Source: an uncultured Spirochaetales bacterium | Lineage (GTDB): Bacteria > Spirochaetota > Spirochaetia > Sphaerochaetales > Sphaerochaetaceae | DNA length: 11,284 nucleotides | Direction: 5' to 3' | NCBI GenBank assembly: GCA_947306375.1 | Contig: CAMZGJ010000025.1 | Span: 1-11,284, forward strand | Shown here: in pieces, positions 1 through 7,258 of the stretch | Position numbering within the stretch: the stretch's first letter is position 1 | Layout: the number at the start of each line of letters is the position of its first letter | Translations under genes and position numbers: made by a program | Notes under the pieces: generated by a model | Databases searched by the model: none | The model's input: only the letters and a program-made list of their open reading frames with translations | Told to the model about the DNA's origin: nothing

Positions 1-185
1 CCCCAGTCATAGAAAAGATAGCTCTGGATGTGGGTGCTTGTTGTTATGAGGACTTTTTTGCCCTGTGACTTATAGAATGCGGCCAGATTCTTCATGAGGG
101 AAGACTTTCCGCCGCCGCCCGTTATGGAGATGTAGACATTTTCCTTTTCAGGAACAAGTGATGCTATTTTCTCGAGAAGTTTCAT
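1..185 (-). CDS. yqeC: YqeC-like P-loop protein, N-terminal fragment (3' end outside window)
   Basis: Only the first 61 codons are in the window; the gene runs off the left edge. The translation begins MKLLEKIASLVPEKENVYIS and contains a glycine-rich nucleotide-binding loop, ITGGGGKSSLM, at about residues 20-30, followed by KKVLITTSTHI at about 43-53. A GxGGKT/S loop near the N-terminus followed by a 'VLxTTxTHI' strand is what I associate with the YqeC family, putative accessory proteins linked to selenium-dependent molybdenum hydroxylases. The family's biochemical role is not settled. The ATG at 185-183 has no Shine-Dalgarno; a GTG at 200-198 would add five residues. The gene is divergent from leuS, with a 258-bp gap between them. 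Another P-loop ATPase cannot be excluded from so short a piece. Confidence 0.6.
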   Translation of the reverse strand, partial: MKLLEKIASLVPEKENVYISITGGGGKSSLMKNLAAFYKSQGKKVLITTSTHIQSYLFYDW

Positions 186-325
186 GATTCTATGATACAC
201 GTTTTTTACCCGGCGTGTGATTTTTTATTCAAATCCATGCAGCAGACAAAGCAGTTGCCGGGGTTCTGATGTGCTTTGAAAGATGCGTGAAAGTATCATA
301 AATTTGCGGAAAACAGGTCCGATCT

Positions 326-341
326 ATGATAAAAGTATCAT
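326..341. repeat. Inverted repeat ATGATA-N4-TATCAT
   Basis: This is a perfect 6-bp inverted repeat with a 4-bp spacer, about 100 bp upstream of leuS. The right arm is shared with the direct repeat copy at 294-299 and, in inverse orientation, with 192-197 near the yqeC-like start. The dyad symmetry and repetition between two divergent genes suggest a protein-binding site; no regulator can be named. Confidence 0.4.
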
Positions 342-407
342 CATTTTTGCCAAAAACAATGAAATTATGACACTGGCCGCACACACCCTGCGCACTTCTC
401 CCGCAGA

Positions 408-436
408 TTGATTGTTTTAATAAAAGAAAATAAGAT
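408..436 (+). promoter_or_regulatory. Candidate sigma70-type promoter for leuS
   Basis: TTGATT at 408-413 and TAAGAT at 431-436 are separated by exactly 17 bp, each matching the consensus at four of six positions. Initiation about 7 nt after the -10 would fall at about 443, immediately before the leuS ATG at 444. Together with the lack of a Shine-Dalgarno this suggests a leaderless or nearly leaderless mRNA. The boxes are imperfect in an AT-rich stretch, so chance occurrence is possible. Confidence 0.35.
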
Positions 437-443
437 ATCCCCC

Positions 444-2957
444 ATGAGTTATCCTTTTGAAAACATTGAGACAAAATGGCAGAAATACTGGGAGGACAAC
501 GGCGTCTTCACAGTCACGGAAGACCCTTCATATCCTGAAGAGAAAAGATCTTATGTCCTGGACATGTTCCCCTATCCCAGCGGTGCGGGACTCCATGTGG
601 GACACCCGGAAGGCTACACCGCAACGGACATCTACTGCAGATATCTGAGGATGAACGGCTACAACGTCCTCCATCCCATGGGATTTGACTCCTTCGGGCT
701 TCCCGCGGAGAACTATGCCATCCAGACCGGCACACACCCGGCAATTACCACGGAAAAGAACATAAACAACTTCAGAAGGCAGATCAAGAGACTTGGTTTC
801 TGCTACGACTGGACCAGGGAGGTAAGCACCTCCGATCCGGAATACTACAAATGGACTCAGTGGATTTTCAAGAAACTCTGGGAAAAGGGCCTTGCCTATG
901 AGAGCCAGGCTCCCATCAACTGGTGCCCGCACTGCAAGACAGGCCTTGCAAACGAGGAAGTAAAGGAAGGCAAGTGTGAAAGATGCGGCACACAGGTTGA
1001 GAAAAAGAACATAAGGCAGTGGGTTCTCAGGATAACGGACTACGCCCAGCGCCTGTTGGATGACCTTGACCTTGTGGACTGGCCGGAAAGCGTAAAGCTC
1101 ATGCAGAGAAACTGGATAGGACGCTCTGAAGGAGCATCCGTCCTCTTCAGCGTAAAGGGCCTTGAAGAGAAACTGGAGGTGTTCACCACCAGAAGCGACA
1201 CCCTTTTCGGCGCAACCTACATGGTTGTCTCCCCGGAGCACCCGCTTGTTTCAAAACTCACCACTGCGGACAAAAAGGAAGAGGTTCTTGCATACCTTGA
1301 CCAGGCATCAAAGAAAAGTGATCTGGACAGAACGGACCTTGCCAAGGAAAAGACCGGAGTGTTCTCCGGAAGCTACGCAATCAACCCGGTTAACGGAAAG
1401 GAAATTCCCGTCTGGATTGCAGACTACGTACTCATCTCCTATGGAACAGGTGCCATAATGGCTGTTCCGGCCCATGACACCAGAGACTGGGAGTTTGCAA
1501 AGAAGTTCGGCCTGCCCATTGTAGAAGTACTCAAGAGTCAGGTGGACGTACAGCAGCAGCCGTGGACGGAGGACGGAGTCCATGTCAACAGCGGCTTCCT
1601 GGACGGCCTGAATAAGGCAGATGCCATTGAGAAAATGCTTGCCTTCCTTGAGGAAAGACAGATAGGTCACAGAACGGTGAACTACAAACTCAGGGACTGG
1701 ATCTTCAGCCGCCAGAGATACTGGGGAGAGCCCATTCCCCTTGTACACTGCCCGGACTGCGGAACAGTCACCGTTCCGGATGAGGAGCTGCCGCTCACGC
1801 TTCCGGATGTAGACAGCTACCAGCCCTCCGGAACAGGAGAGAGCCCGCTTGCAAATATAACAGGCTGGGTGAACTGCAAATGCCCCAAGTGCGGAAAACC
1901 CGCAAAGAGAGAAACAAACACAATGCCCCAGTGGGGAGGCTCCTGCTGGTACTACCTGCGCTACATAGATCCGCACAACAACAACCGCTTTGTGGGAGAG
2001 GACAAGGAAAAATACTGGATGCCGGTAGACCTGTACATAGGCGGAACCGAACATGCAGTGCTGCACCTGCTCTATGCAAGATTCTGGCACAAGGTTCTCT
2101 TTGACCTGGGCCTGGTCTCAACACCTGAGCCCTTCATGAGACTGGTCAACCAGGGCATGATTACGGCCTACGCCTATCAGAAGAAGAACAAGAGCCTTGT
2201 CCCCTCCGATCAGGTGGAGGAGAAAGACGGAAAGTTCATAGACACTGAAAGCGGAGAGACCCTTGAGCGCGTAATAGCCAAGATGTCCAAGAGCCTTAAG
2301 AACGTAATCAACCCGGATGAGGTAATTTCCCAGTACGGCGCCGACACAATGCGCATGTATGAGATGTTCATGGGCCCGCTTCAGGTCTCAAAGCCCTGGA
2401 GCACAACCGGAATTGCCGGAGTCTGGCGCTTCATAGACAGAATCTGGAGACTCTCGGAGGAAAAGGCCGTAACTGACGAAAAAGCCCCCGAAGAACTGCT
2501 CAAGACACTGAACAAGACCATAAAGAAGGTTGGAGAAGACACCAGAACGCTCAACTTCAACACGGCAATCAGCCAGATGATGATTTACGTCAATGAACTT
2601 GCCAAACTGGACAGTCTGCCCAGAGAAGCATGGGAGCCGTTCATCCTCATCCTCACGCCCTACGTGCCCCACATGTGCGAGGAGCTCTGGGAAAAGGCCG
2701 GCCACAAGCCCAGCGTCTGCAACGAAAAATGGCCTGCGTACATAGCCGCCCTCACAGTAGATGACAGCATCCAGCTTGTTGTCCAGGTAAACGGCAAGGT
2801 CAGGGCCAAGATAGACTGCGCCAAAGGCCTGTCCCAGGCCGATGCCCTCACACTGGCAAAGGAAAACGAGAACGTAAAGCGCTACCTTGACGGTCAGACC
2901 ATAATCAAGGAAATCTTTGTTCCCAATAAACTTGTAAGTTTTGTAGTCAAACCCTGA
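444..2957 (+). CDS. leuS: Leucyl-tRNA synthetase
   Basis: This 837-residue class I aminoacyl-tRNA synthetase charges tRNA-Leu with leucine in the cytoplasm; the length is normal for bacterial LeuRS. The HIGH signature is HVGH (residues 51-54, within [15 protein letters not shown]) and the KMSKS loop is intact at 613-617. A zinc-knuckle-like cluster has cysteines 161, 164, 178 and 181. The CP1 editing domain is recognisable by [12 protein letters not shown] (248-259) and [18 protein letters not shown] (334-351), so post-transfer proofreading should be functional. A second cysteine cluster lies at 436, 439, 478, 480 and 483. The C-terminus has the usual [11 protein letters not shown] segment (780-790). 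I chose ATG 444 over an in-frame TTG at 408 because LeuRS proteins start with MSYPF-like sequence just before the KWQKYW helix. No good Shine-Dalgarno precedes it. The 3' end overlaps the convergent DUF4416 gene by 11 bp. Confidence 0.98.
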   Translation: MSYPFENIETKWQKYWEDNGVFTVTEDPSYPEEKRSYVLDMFPYPSGAGLHVGHPEGYTATDIYCRYLRMNGYNVLHPMGFDSFGLPAENYAIQTGTHPAITTEKNINNFRRQIKRLGFCYDWTREVSTSDPEYYKWTQWIFKKLWEKGLAYESQAPINWCPHCKTGLANEEVKEGKCERCGTQVEKKNIRQWVLRITDYAQRLLDDLDLVDWPESVKLMQRNWIGRSEGASVLFSVKGLEEKLEVFTTRSDTLFGATYMVVSPEHPLVSKLTTADKKEEVLAYLDQASKKSDLDRTDLAKEKTGVFSGSYAINPVNGKEIPVWIADYVLISYGTGAIMAVPAHDTRDWEFAKKFGLPIVEVLKSQVDVQQQPWTEDGVHVNSGFLDGLNKADAIEKMLAFLEERQIGHRTVNYKLRDWIFSRQRYWGEPIPLVHCPDCGTVTVPDEELPLTLPDVDSYQPSGTGESPLANITGWVNCKCPKCGKPAKRETNTMPQWGGSCWYYLRYIDPHNNNRFVGEDKEKYWMPVDLYIGGTEHAVLHLLYARFWHKVLFDLGLVSTPEPFMRLVNQGMITAYAYQKKNKSLVPSDQVEEKDGKFIDTESGETLERVIAKMSKSLKNVINPDEVISQYGADTMRMYEMFMGPLQVSKPWSTTGIAGVWRFIDRIWRLSEEKAVTDEKAPEELLKTLNKTIKKVGEDTRTLNFNTAISQMMIYVNELAKLDSLPREAWEPFILILTPYVPHMCEELWEKAGHKPSVCNEKWPAYIAALTVDDSIQLVVQVNGKVRAKIDCAKGLSQADALTLAKENENVKRYLDGQTIIKEIFVPNKLVSFVVKP

Positions 2958-3486
2958 GCATGGCGCGCAGCTGCGTACGGAAAGATCTGAGCACTGCGCG
3001 CAGTGCATCCGAAGCCCAGTCCGCATAGGTCCACGGAAGCGCCTGGAAATCCCTGTTCTGATAAAGCAGGGTAACCTCAGCGTAAATGCCGTTTCTCAGA
3101 GCAATCCTGTGGCTGCGGTTCTTGCATGTGGCCAGAATAAAGTTGGACAGGGACAGAAGCCCCGGGTCCAGATTGACGTGACGCCCCTGTCCGCTGACAG
3201 GATTTGCATCGGAGAACAGCGTTTCAAGCTCATTGGTGCGCACTTTTATGTCCGCCAGGTCTGACGGATCAACAAGGTTTTCAAAGAGAACGACATATCT
3301 TACCGGGCGGCGCCCCATCTCTCTGTCATAATAGTCCGTAAAGGAAAAATCCATTACCGGAGAAATGTCCCTTATCTTTCCGAAGTTCTTCTCAAGAAGG
3401 GAAACAAGATACTCCCTCCTGTCTTCCGCAGTGGACAGAACACCAATGACGAGGGCCGATTTTTCAAACTTTTCCGCTGTTGCCAC
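2947..3486 (-). CDS. DUF4416 family protein
   Basis: With the GTG start at 3486-3484 this encodes a 179-residue soluble protein without signal peptide or membrane segments. It shows hallmarks I associate with DUF4416: [14 protein letters not shown] (51-64), [20 protein letters not shown] (69-88), [20 protein letters not shown] (101-120), then [19 protein letters not shown] (122-140) and PWTYADW (151-157). The family function is unknown to me, and none can be inferred from the neighbours. A TTG at 3510-3508 would add eight residues. An upstream ATG at 3597 is unlikely because it lies inside pth and beyond the candidate promoter. The gene is convergent with leuS (11-bp overlap) and divergent from pth. 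Its last 18 codons repeat an LRAVLR/LRAMLR theme, which generates DNA palindromes near the end. Confidence 0.85.
   Translation of the reverse strand: MATAEKFEKSALVIGVLSTAEDRREYLVSLLEKNFGKIRDISPVMDFSFTDYYDREMGRRPVRYVVLFENLVDPSDLADIKVRTNELETLFSDANPVSGQGRHVNLDPGLLSLSNFILATCKNRSHRIALRNGIYAEVTLLYQNRDFQALPWTYADWASDALRAVLRSFRTQLRAMLRV
2991..3006. repeat. Perfect 16-bp palindrome GCACTGCGCGCAGTGC
   Basis: This perfect palindrome lies 34 bp past the leuS stop, inside the 3' end of the DUF4416 coding sequence. As RNA it could form a 6-bp stem with a CGCG loop on either strand. A smaller palindrome, CGCAGCTGCG, lies at 2966-2975, and both contain GCGCGCAG. There is no T-run on either side, so it does not qualify as an intrinsic terminator. 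It may simply result from repeated Leu-Arg-Ala codons. Confidence 0.5.
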
Positions 3487-3500
3487 GCCCCAATTTTGTC

Positions 3501-3529
3501 TTGTTAGCAAGTAATTTTCAAGATATATT
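3501..3529 (+). promoter_or_regulatory. Candidate promoter for the pth operon
   Basis: TTGTTA (3501-3506) and TATATT (3524-3529) have a 17-bp spacer and match the consensus at four and five of six positions. Initiation would be expected near 3536. That is just before ATG 3538 and past ATG 3532, so the promoter, if real, argues against 3532 as the pth start. The -10 overlaps the -10 of the opposing DUF4416 promoter. Confidence 0.45.
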
Positions 3530-3555
3530 ATATGCGTATGTACAAGATGATTGTC
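3527..3555 (-). promoter_or_regulatory. Candidate promoter for the DUF4416 gene
   Basis: On the minus strand, a perfect TATAAT (3532-3527) lies 17 bp downstream of a weak -35 hexamer, GACAAT (3555-3550). Initiation would be near 3520. This leaves a leader of about 34 nt before GTG 3486, or about 10 nt before TTG 3510. The box shares bases with the pth -10 on the opposite strand. Confidence 0.45.
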
Positions 3556-4047
3556 TTCCTCGGAAACCCGGGGAATCAGTATGAGAAAACGCGGCACAAC
3601 GTTGCCAGACTCTTCTGCTCATACCTGAATCCCGCTGGACCCTGGCAGACAAAGTTCCACGGGGAGTTCTTCAAGGAAGGGGAAACGGTCTGGCTCAGAC
3701 CCTCAACCTTCATGAATGAAAGCGGCCTGAGCGTCAGAGAATGCTCTGCCTTCTTCGGAATCCCGGCGGACAGGATTCTTGTCGTGCATGATGACATAGA
3801 GCTTGGCTTCGGCCGTGTCATCCTCAGAACCGGAGGAGGAACCGGCGGACACAACGGACTGCGGTCCGTGAAGCAGCACCTGGGAACGGACGGCTTTGTC
3901 AGACTCCGCATAGGAGTGGGCAGACCGGAAGGCCCCGTGGAGGTTGCATCATTTGTCCTCTCGCGTTTTTCCGAAAAAGAAGAGACGCAGCTTCCGGCGG
4001 TCTTTTCACAGGCAAAAGAGCAGCTCAGAACATTTACCGGAGTTTAA
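3538..4047 (+). CDS. pth: Peptidyl-tRNA hydrolase
   Basis: This 169-residue cytoplasmic enzyme releases peptides from prematurely dropped peptidyl-tRNAs and recycles the tRNA. The active-site set is complete: N10 in LGNPG, catalytic H20 in TRHN, N60 in PSTFMNESG, D85 in VVHDD and N106 in GGHNGLRS. With the ATG at 3538, N10 and H20 fall on the same numbers as in the E. coli enzyme. ATGs at 3532 and 3547 are alternatives, and none has a strong Shine-Dalgarno. The motif after the catalytic His is HNVA where HNVG or HNAG is commoner. The protein is shorter than the roughly 190 residues usual for the family, the missing part being at the C-terminus after the FVLSRFS segment. It heads the operon, and the next gene starts 1 nt after its stop. 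Confidence 0.95.
   Translation: MYKMIVFLGNPGNQYEKTRHNVARLFCSYLNPAGPWQTKFHGEFFKEGETVWLRPSTFMNESGLSVRECSAFFGIPADRILVVHDDIELGFGRVILRTGGGTGGHNGLRSVKQHLGTDGFVRLRIGVGRPEGPVEVASFVLSRFSEKEETQLPAVFSQAKEQLRTFTGV
4039..4042 (+). promoter_or_regulatory. Shine-Dalgarno GGAG deciding the GH13 gene start
   Basis: GGAG lies within the last codons of pth, 6 nt before ATG 4049. It favours this start over the in-frame upstream ATG at 3944 and implies coupled translation from pth. Confidence 0.7.
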
Positions 4048-4048
4048 A

Positions 4049-7000
4049 ATGAAGAACAGAGATTTCAGAATTTCAGGCATCTCAAGAAAGACAATGTCCC
4101 TCTTCGCCCCTGTTTTTGAAACGGAGAAGACCCCCAGAGAACTGTACAGACAGGCCCAGGACGTAGCGGCCCTCTACAACAGCAAACACGAAGAAAAGGT
4201 ATCGGCCGCAGGCCTGAACAGCAGCGCCGTTCTTCATCTCATTTACCAGACCGTCACCACGGAATTCCTCAAGACAAAGGAGACGGACCCGTTCAGCAGG
4301 ATAAGCGTGCTGGCTGAGCGCAACAAGGACTGCGCCGCCGTGCTCTCCTACTACTCCGAGATGTTCCCCACGGAGCTTGAGGAAACGGACTCCGAGGAAA
4401 CCGCAAGAGCCTTTTTCATCCACCAGGTCTTCCAGGCAAACCCCGCCATTCTCACGGCAACGGCACAGATGCTCAGCCAGAAGGAAATGAACTTCCCGGA
4501 GGGCGCAAAGGCCCTGAACGCGCTTTTGGGAAGCTACCTCAAGGGAACATCCATTGCAGACTCCGGAGAGGATGATCTGTTCACATTCCTCACCATGCCT
4601 GCAAGGCTTTTCCCGGACGACCTGAAAAAGCAGATTGCATACATAATCGAGCACTGGGGCGCATACCTGCCTGACTTCCTCAAGATTCTCCTTCTCAACG
4701 CACTGGACTTCATTGCAGAGGAAGAGCGCCAGCACGGCTTCGGCGGCCCTGGAGAGATTAAGCTTCCGGACTTCTCCGGAGAGCCTGACTATGAGTCCTT
4801 CACGGCGGACAAGCAGTGGATGCCCAACGTAGTTATGATGGCAAAAAGCACGCTGGTCTGGCTTGACCAGCTGAGCAAGAAATACGGAAGGGACATACAC
4901 ACCCTGGATGCAATTCCCGACGAGGAACTGGACTTCCTCAGGGACTGCGGATTCACCGCCCTCTGGCTCATAGGCCTGTGGGAAAGAAGCCCCGCCTCAA
5001 AGAAAATCAAAACCCTCTGCGGAAACCCGGATGCCGAGTCCTCCGCCTATTCGCTCAAGGGCTACTTCATATCAAACAGAATGGGCGGCTGGAACGCCCT
5101 GAACAACCTGCGTGAGCGCTGCCGCGTCCGCGGAATCAGACTTGCCAGTGACATGGTCCCCAACCACACCGGCCTGGACAGCGAGTGGATGTTCAACCAC
5201 CCCGAATACTTCATAAGCCAGGACTATCCCCCGTTCCCCTCCTACACGTACACAGGAGAGAACCTCTCGGAGAACCCGGCGGTGGAGATAAGGATTGAGG
5301 ACCACTACTTCAACCGCACCGACGCAGCCGTAACCTTCCAGTTCAAGGACCACAGAACCGGAAAGACCAGCTACATCTTCCACGGAAACGACGGCACCAC
5401 AATGCCCTGGAATGACACCGCCCAGCTTGACTACCTGAACCCCGTCACAAGGGAGGCCGTCATCCAGCAGATTCTTGAAGTTGCAAGAAACTTCCCCATC
5501 ATCCGCTTTGACGCAGCCATGACGCTGGCCAAGAGACACATCCAGCGCCTCTGGTACCCCAAACCGGGTACCGGCGGCGATGTAGCCGGCAGGACCGCCT
5601 ACAGTATGTCGGATGAGGAATTCAACCGCAGAATACCCGTTGAGTTCTGGCGCGAGGTCGTTGACAGAATCCAGACGGAGCTTCCGGACACCCTGCTTCT
5701 TGCAGAGGCCTTCTGGATGATGGAAAGCTACTTTGTCCGCACCCTCGGAATGCACAGAGTCTACAACAGCGCCTTCATGCACATGATGAAGAACGAGGAC
5801 AACCGCAAGTACAGAGATTCAATCAAGGCCACAATAGCCTTTGACCCGGAAATCCTCAAACGCTACGTGAACTTCATGAACAACCCGGATGAGGACACTG
5901 CAATAGCACAGTTCGGAAACGGAGACAAGTACTTCGGAATCTGCACCATGCTCTCAACAATGCCCGGACTTCCCCTGTTCGGACACGGACAGATAGAAGG
6001 CTTCCATGAGAAGTATGGAATGGAATACCAGAGGGCATACTGGGATGAGAAACCCGACCAGGGACTCATAGACAGGCACAGGGCAAAGATCTTCCCGCTT
6101 CTGAAGATGCGCCACCTGTTCTCCGAATGCCGCTACTTCAACATCTTTGACGTGAGAAACGGAGACAGCGTTGAGGAATCCGTCTACGCATTTGCAAACG
6201 GAGATGACAGACAGATGACCCTTGTACTGTTCAACAACAGATTTGAGCACGCACAGGGCAGAATCTATGAATCCGCACCCAAGCTCAACAAGGCAACACG
6301 CCAGCTTGAGACAACTTCGGTTGCCCACGCCCTCAGGCTCACAATGGGCGGCAGACGTTTTGTAATCTACAGGGACTTCAACGAGAACCTGTGGCACCTC
6401 TGCCCGTCCATGAAGCTTTTTGAGGAAGGACTGTGGGTCTCCCTTGACGGCTATCAGACAAAAATCCTGATGGACATAAGGGAAATAGAGGATGTGGACG
6501 GCATCTATGAGAACCTCTACAACCGCATAGGAGACAGAGGCATTGCGGACATAGACCTTGAAATAAGGCTCATGTACCTGCAGCCCTTCTTTGACGTGGC
6601 ACAGAACATAAAGAACCCGGCTCTCAGAAAGGCCCTCAAGAGCATGCTTGCCGGAAGAACATCGGCGGCAGCCAAGAGGGAGATCCTGCAGAACCTTGCC
6701 AACTGCTACACCTACATGGATGAGCTGAGGGACGTGTTCTCCAAGATAGGACTTCAGACAAGAGAGCTCAAACCCGCGGACATTGTGGGTCTGATAACCC
6801 GTCTGGAGCAGGTCTGCAAGTGGGAGGTTTTCTCCGACGGCGGAATTATCCTGGGAGACCAGCTGGCAACGGTATTCGAGGGTGCTTTCATCCTTCTGCC
6901 GTTCGCGGGAGAAAGGGACAGCCTGCAGGACGTCATGAACAAGGCCCGCACCCTCATGCTGGACCGTCTCTTTGAAACTGACCTTGCATTCATAAGCAGA

Positions 7001-7258
7001 AGCGCGCTTCTGGTTTCAAAAGACACCAGGAAAATCAGGGAACTGCTGGACAACAACGCTTTCCTGGCTCTCATGGGAAGAAACGAGTATCAGGGAATCT
7101 GCTGGTACAACGGAGAGGCTTTCCAGGAATGCATGTTCATAGCCTGCCTTGCGGACGCACTTCTCAACGGAGCCACTGAGGAGGAAAGCAGGGAGGCTGT
7201 TAAGACCTGGCTCAGAAAGAACTCTGCAGCCGGCTACAAGTTGGTGGGACTTAAATGA
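4049..7258 (+). CDS. Very large GH13 (alpha-amylase) family protein
   Basis: The 1069-residue product has no signal peptide, so it should act on alpha-glucans in the cytoplasm. Residues 1 to about 255 are helical and match no domain I recognise. A GH13 barrel spans roughly 290-700. Region I is DMVPNHTG (368-375), region II is IIRFDAAM with nucleophile D488, and region III is LLLAEAF with acid/base E553. Region IV is FMNNPDEDT (609-617), where the usual N-H-D is N612-P613-D614: the Asp is kept but the substrate-binding His is Pro. I recall a similar N-x-P-D in GlgE-type maltosyltransferases, so a transferase or phosphorolytic specificity is possible. Residues from about 770 to 1069 form another unrecognised, mostly helical region. 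Start: ATG 4049 has GGAG six bases upstream and lies 1 nt after the pth stop; the frame opens earlier at 3944, inside pth. The stop overlaps the next start as ATGA. Exact reaction unknown. Confidence 0.9.
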   Translation: MKNRDFRISGISRKTMSLFAPVFETEKTPRELYRQAQDVAALYNSKHEEKVSAAGLNSSAVLHLIYQTVTTEFLKTKETDPFSRISVLAERNKDCAAVLSYYSEMFPTELEETDSEETARAFFIHQVFQANPAILTATAQMLSQKEMNFPEGAKALNALLGSYLKGTSIADSGEDDLFTFLTMPARLFPDDLKKQIAYIIEHWGAYLPDFLKILLLNALDFIAEEERQHGFGGPGEIKLPDFSGEPDYESFTADKQWMPNVVMMAKSTLVWLDQLSKKYGRDIHTLDAIPDEELDFLRDCGFTALWLIGLWERSPASKKIKTLCGNPDAESSAYSLKGYFISNRMGGWNALNNLRERCRVRGIRLASDMVPNHTGLDSEWMFNHPEYFISQDYPPFPSYTYTGENLSENPAVEIRIEDHYFNRTDAAVTFQFKDHRTGKTSYIFHGNDGTTMPWNDTAQLDYLNPVTREAVIQQILEVARNFPIIRFDAAMTLAKRHIQRLWYPKPGTGGDVAGRTAYSMSDEEFNRRIPVEFWREVVDRIQTELPDTLLLAEAFWMMESYFVRTLGMHRVYNSAFMHMMKNEDNRKYRDSIKATIAFDPEILKRYVNFMNNPDEDTAIAQFGNGDKYFGICTMLSTMPGLPLFGHGQIEGFHEKYGMEYQRAYWDEKPDQGLIDRHRAKIFPLLKMRHLFSECRYFNIFDVRNGDSVEESVYAFANGDDRQMTLVLFNNRFEHAQGRIYESAPKLNKATRQLETTSVAHALRLTMGGRRFVIYRDFNENLWHLCPSMKLFEEGLWVSLDGYQTKILMDIREIEDVDGIYENLYNRIGDRGIADIDLEIRLMYLQPFFDVAQNIKNPALRKALKSMLAGRTSAAAKREILQNLANCYTYMDELRDVFSKIGLQTRELKPADIVGLITRLEQVCKWEVFSDGGIILGDQLATVFEGAFILLPFAGERDSLQDVMNKARTLMLDRLFETDLAFISRSALLVSKDTRKIRELLDNNAFLALMGRNEYQGICWYNGEAFQECMFIACLADALLNGATEEESREAVKTWLRKNSAAGYKLVGLK

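Larger units (their letters stand above)
186..443. promoter_or_regulatory. Divergent intergenic region between yqeC-like gene and leuS
   Basis: No convincing gene, tRNA or T-box leader is visible here. The stretch is AT-richer than its flanks. It contains GTATCAT three times: on the minus strand at 198-192 and on the plus strand at 293-299 and 335-341. The two plus copies lie in an imperfect direct repeat of about 25 bp (from 290 and from 332), each followed by an A/T run, TTTGC and AAAA. The second copy is also half of an inverted repeat, ATGATA-AAAG-TATCAT, at 326-341. These could be operator sites or degenerate -10 elements (TATCAT). A candidate leuS promoter lies at the right end of the region. 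Confidence 0.45.

Noticed and set aside
408..443. In-frame TTG at 408 as the leuS start
   Set aside because: It adds 12 residues not typical of LeuRS N-termini, and the TTG falls in the candidate -35 box.
186..443. T-box riboswitch upstream of leuS
   Set aside because: No T-box core sequence resembling GGTGGNACCGCG and no terminator/antiterminator pair was seen, and the likely promoter is too close to the start codon.
229..474. Minus-strand open frame of 81 codons over the leuS upstream region
   Set aside because: It overlaps the leuS start, matches no family I know, and has no Shine-Dalgarno. The CGQCH motif in it looks accidental.
528..1241. Long minus-strand frame inside leuS; similar ones at 1308-2090 and 2388-3026
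   Set aside because: They lie antisense to clear LeuRS motifs and are explained by the scarcity of TTA, CTA and TCA codons in leuS, which leaves few antisense stops.
2991..3006. Palindrome as an intrinsic terminator of leuS
   Set aside because: No T-run follows on either strand and the stem is only 6 bp with a CGCG loop.
3944..4048. In-frame ATG at 3944 as the GH13 start
   Set aside because: It lies about 100 bp inside pth, has no ribosome binding site, and encodes a basic low-complexity stretch that looks like pth read in another frame.
4082..5782. Minus-strand frames of 272 and 236 codons inside the GH13 gene
   Set aside because: The sense strand carries an intact 1069-residue protein with GH13 motifs in this span; the antisense translations have no recognisable domain.
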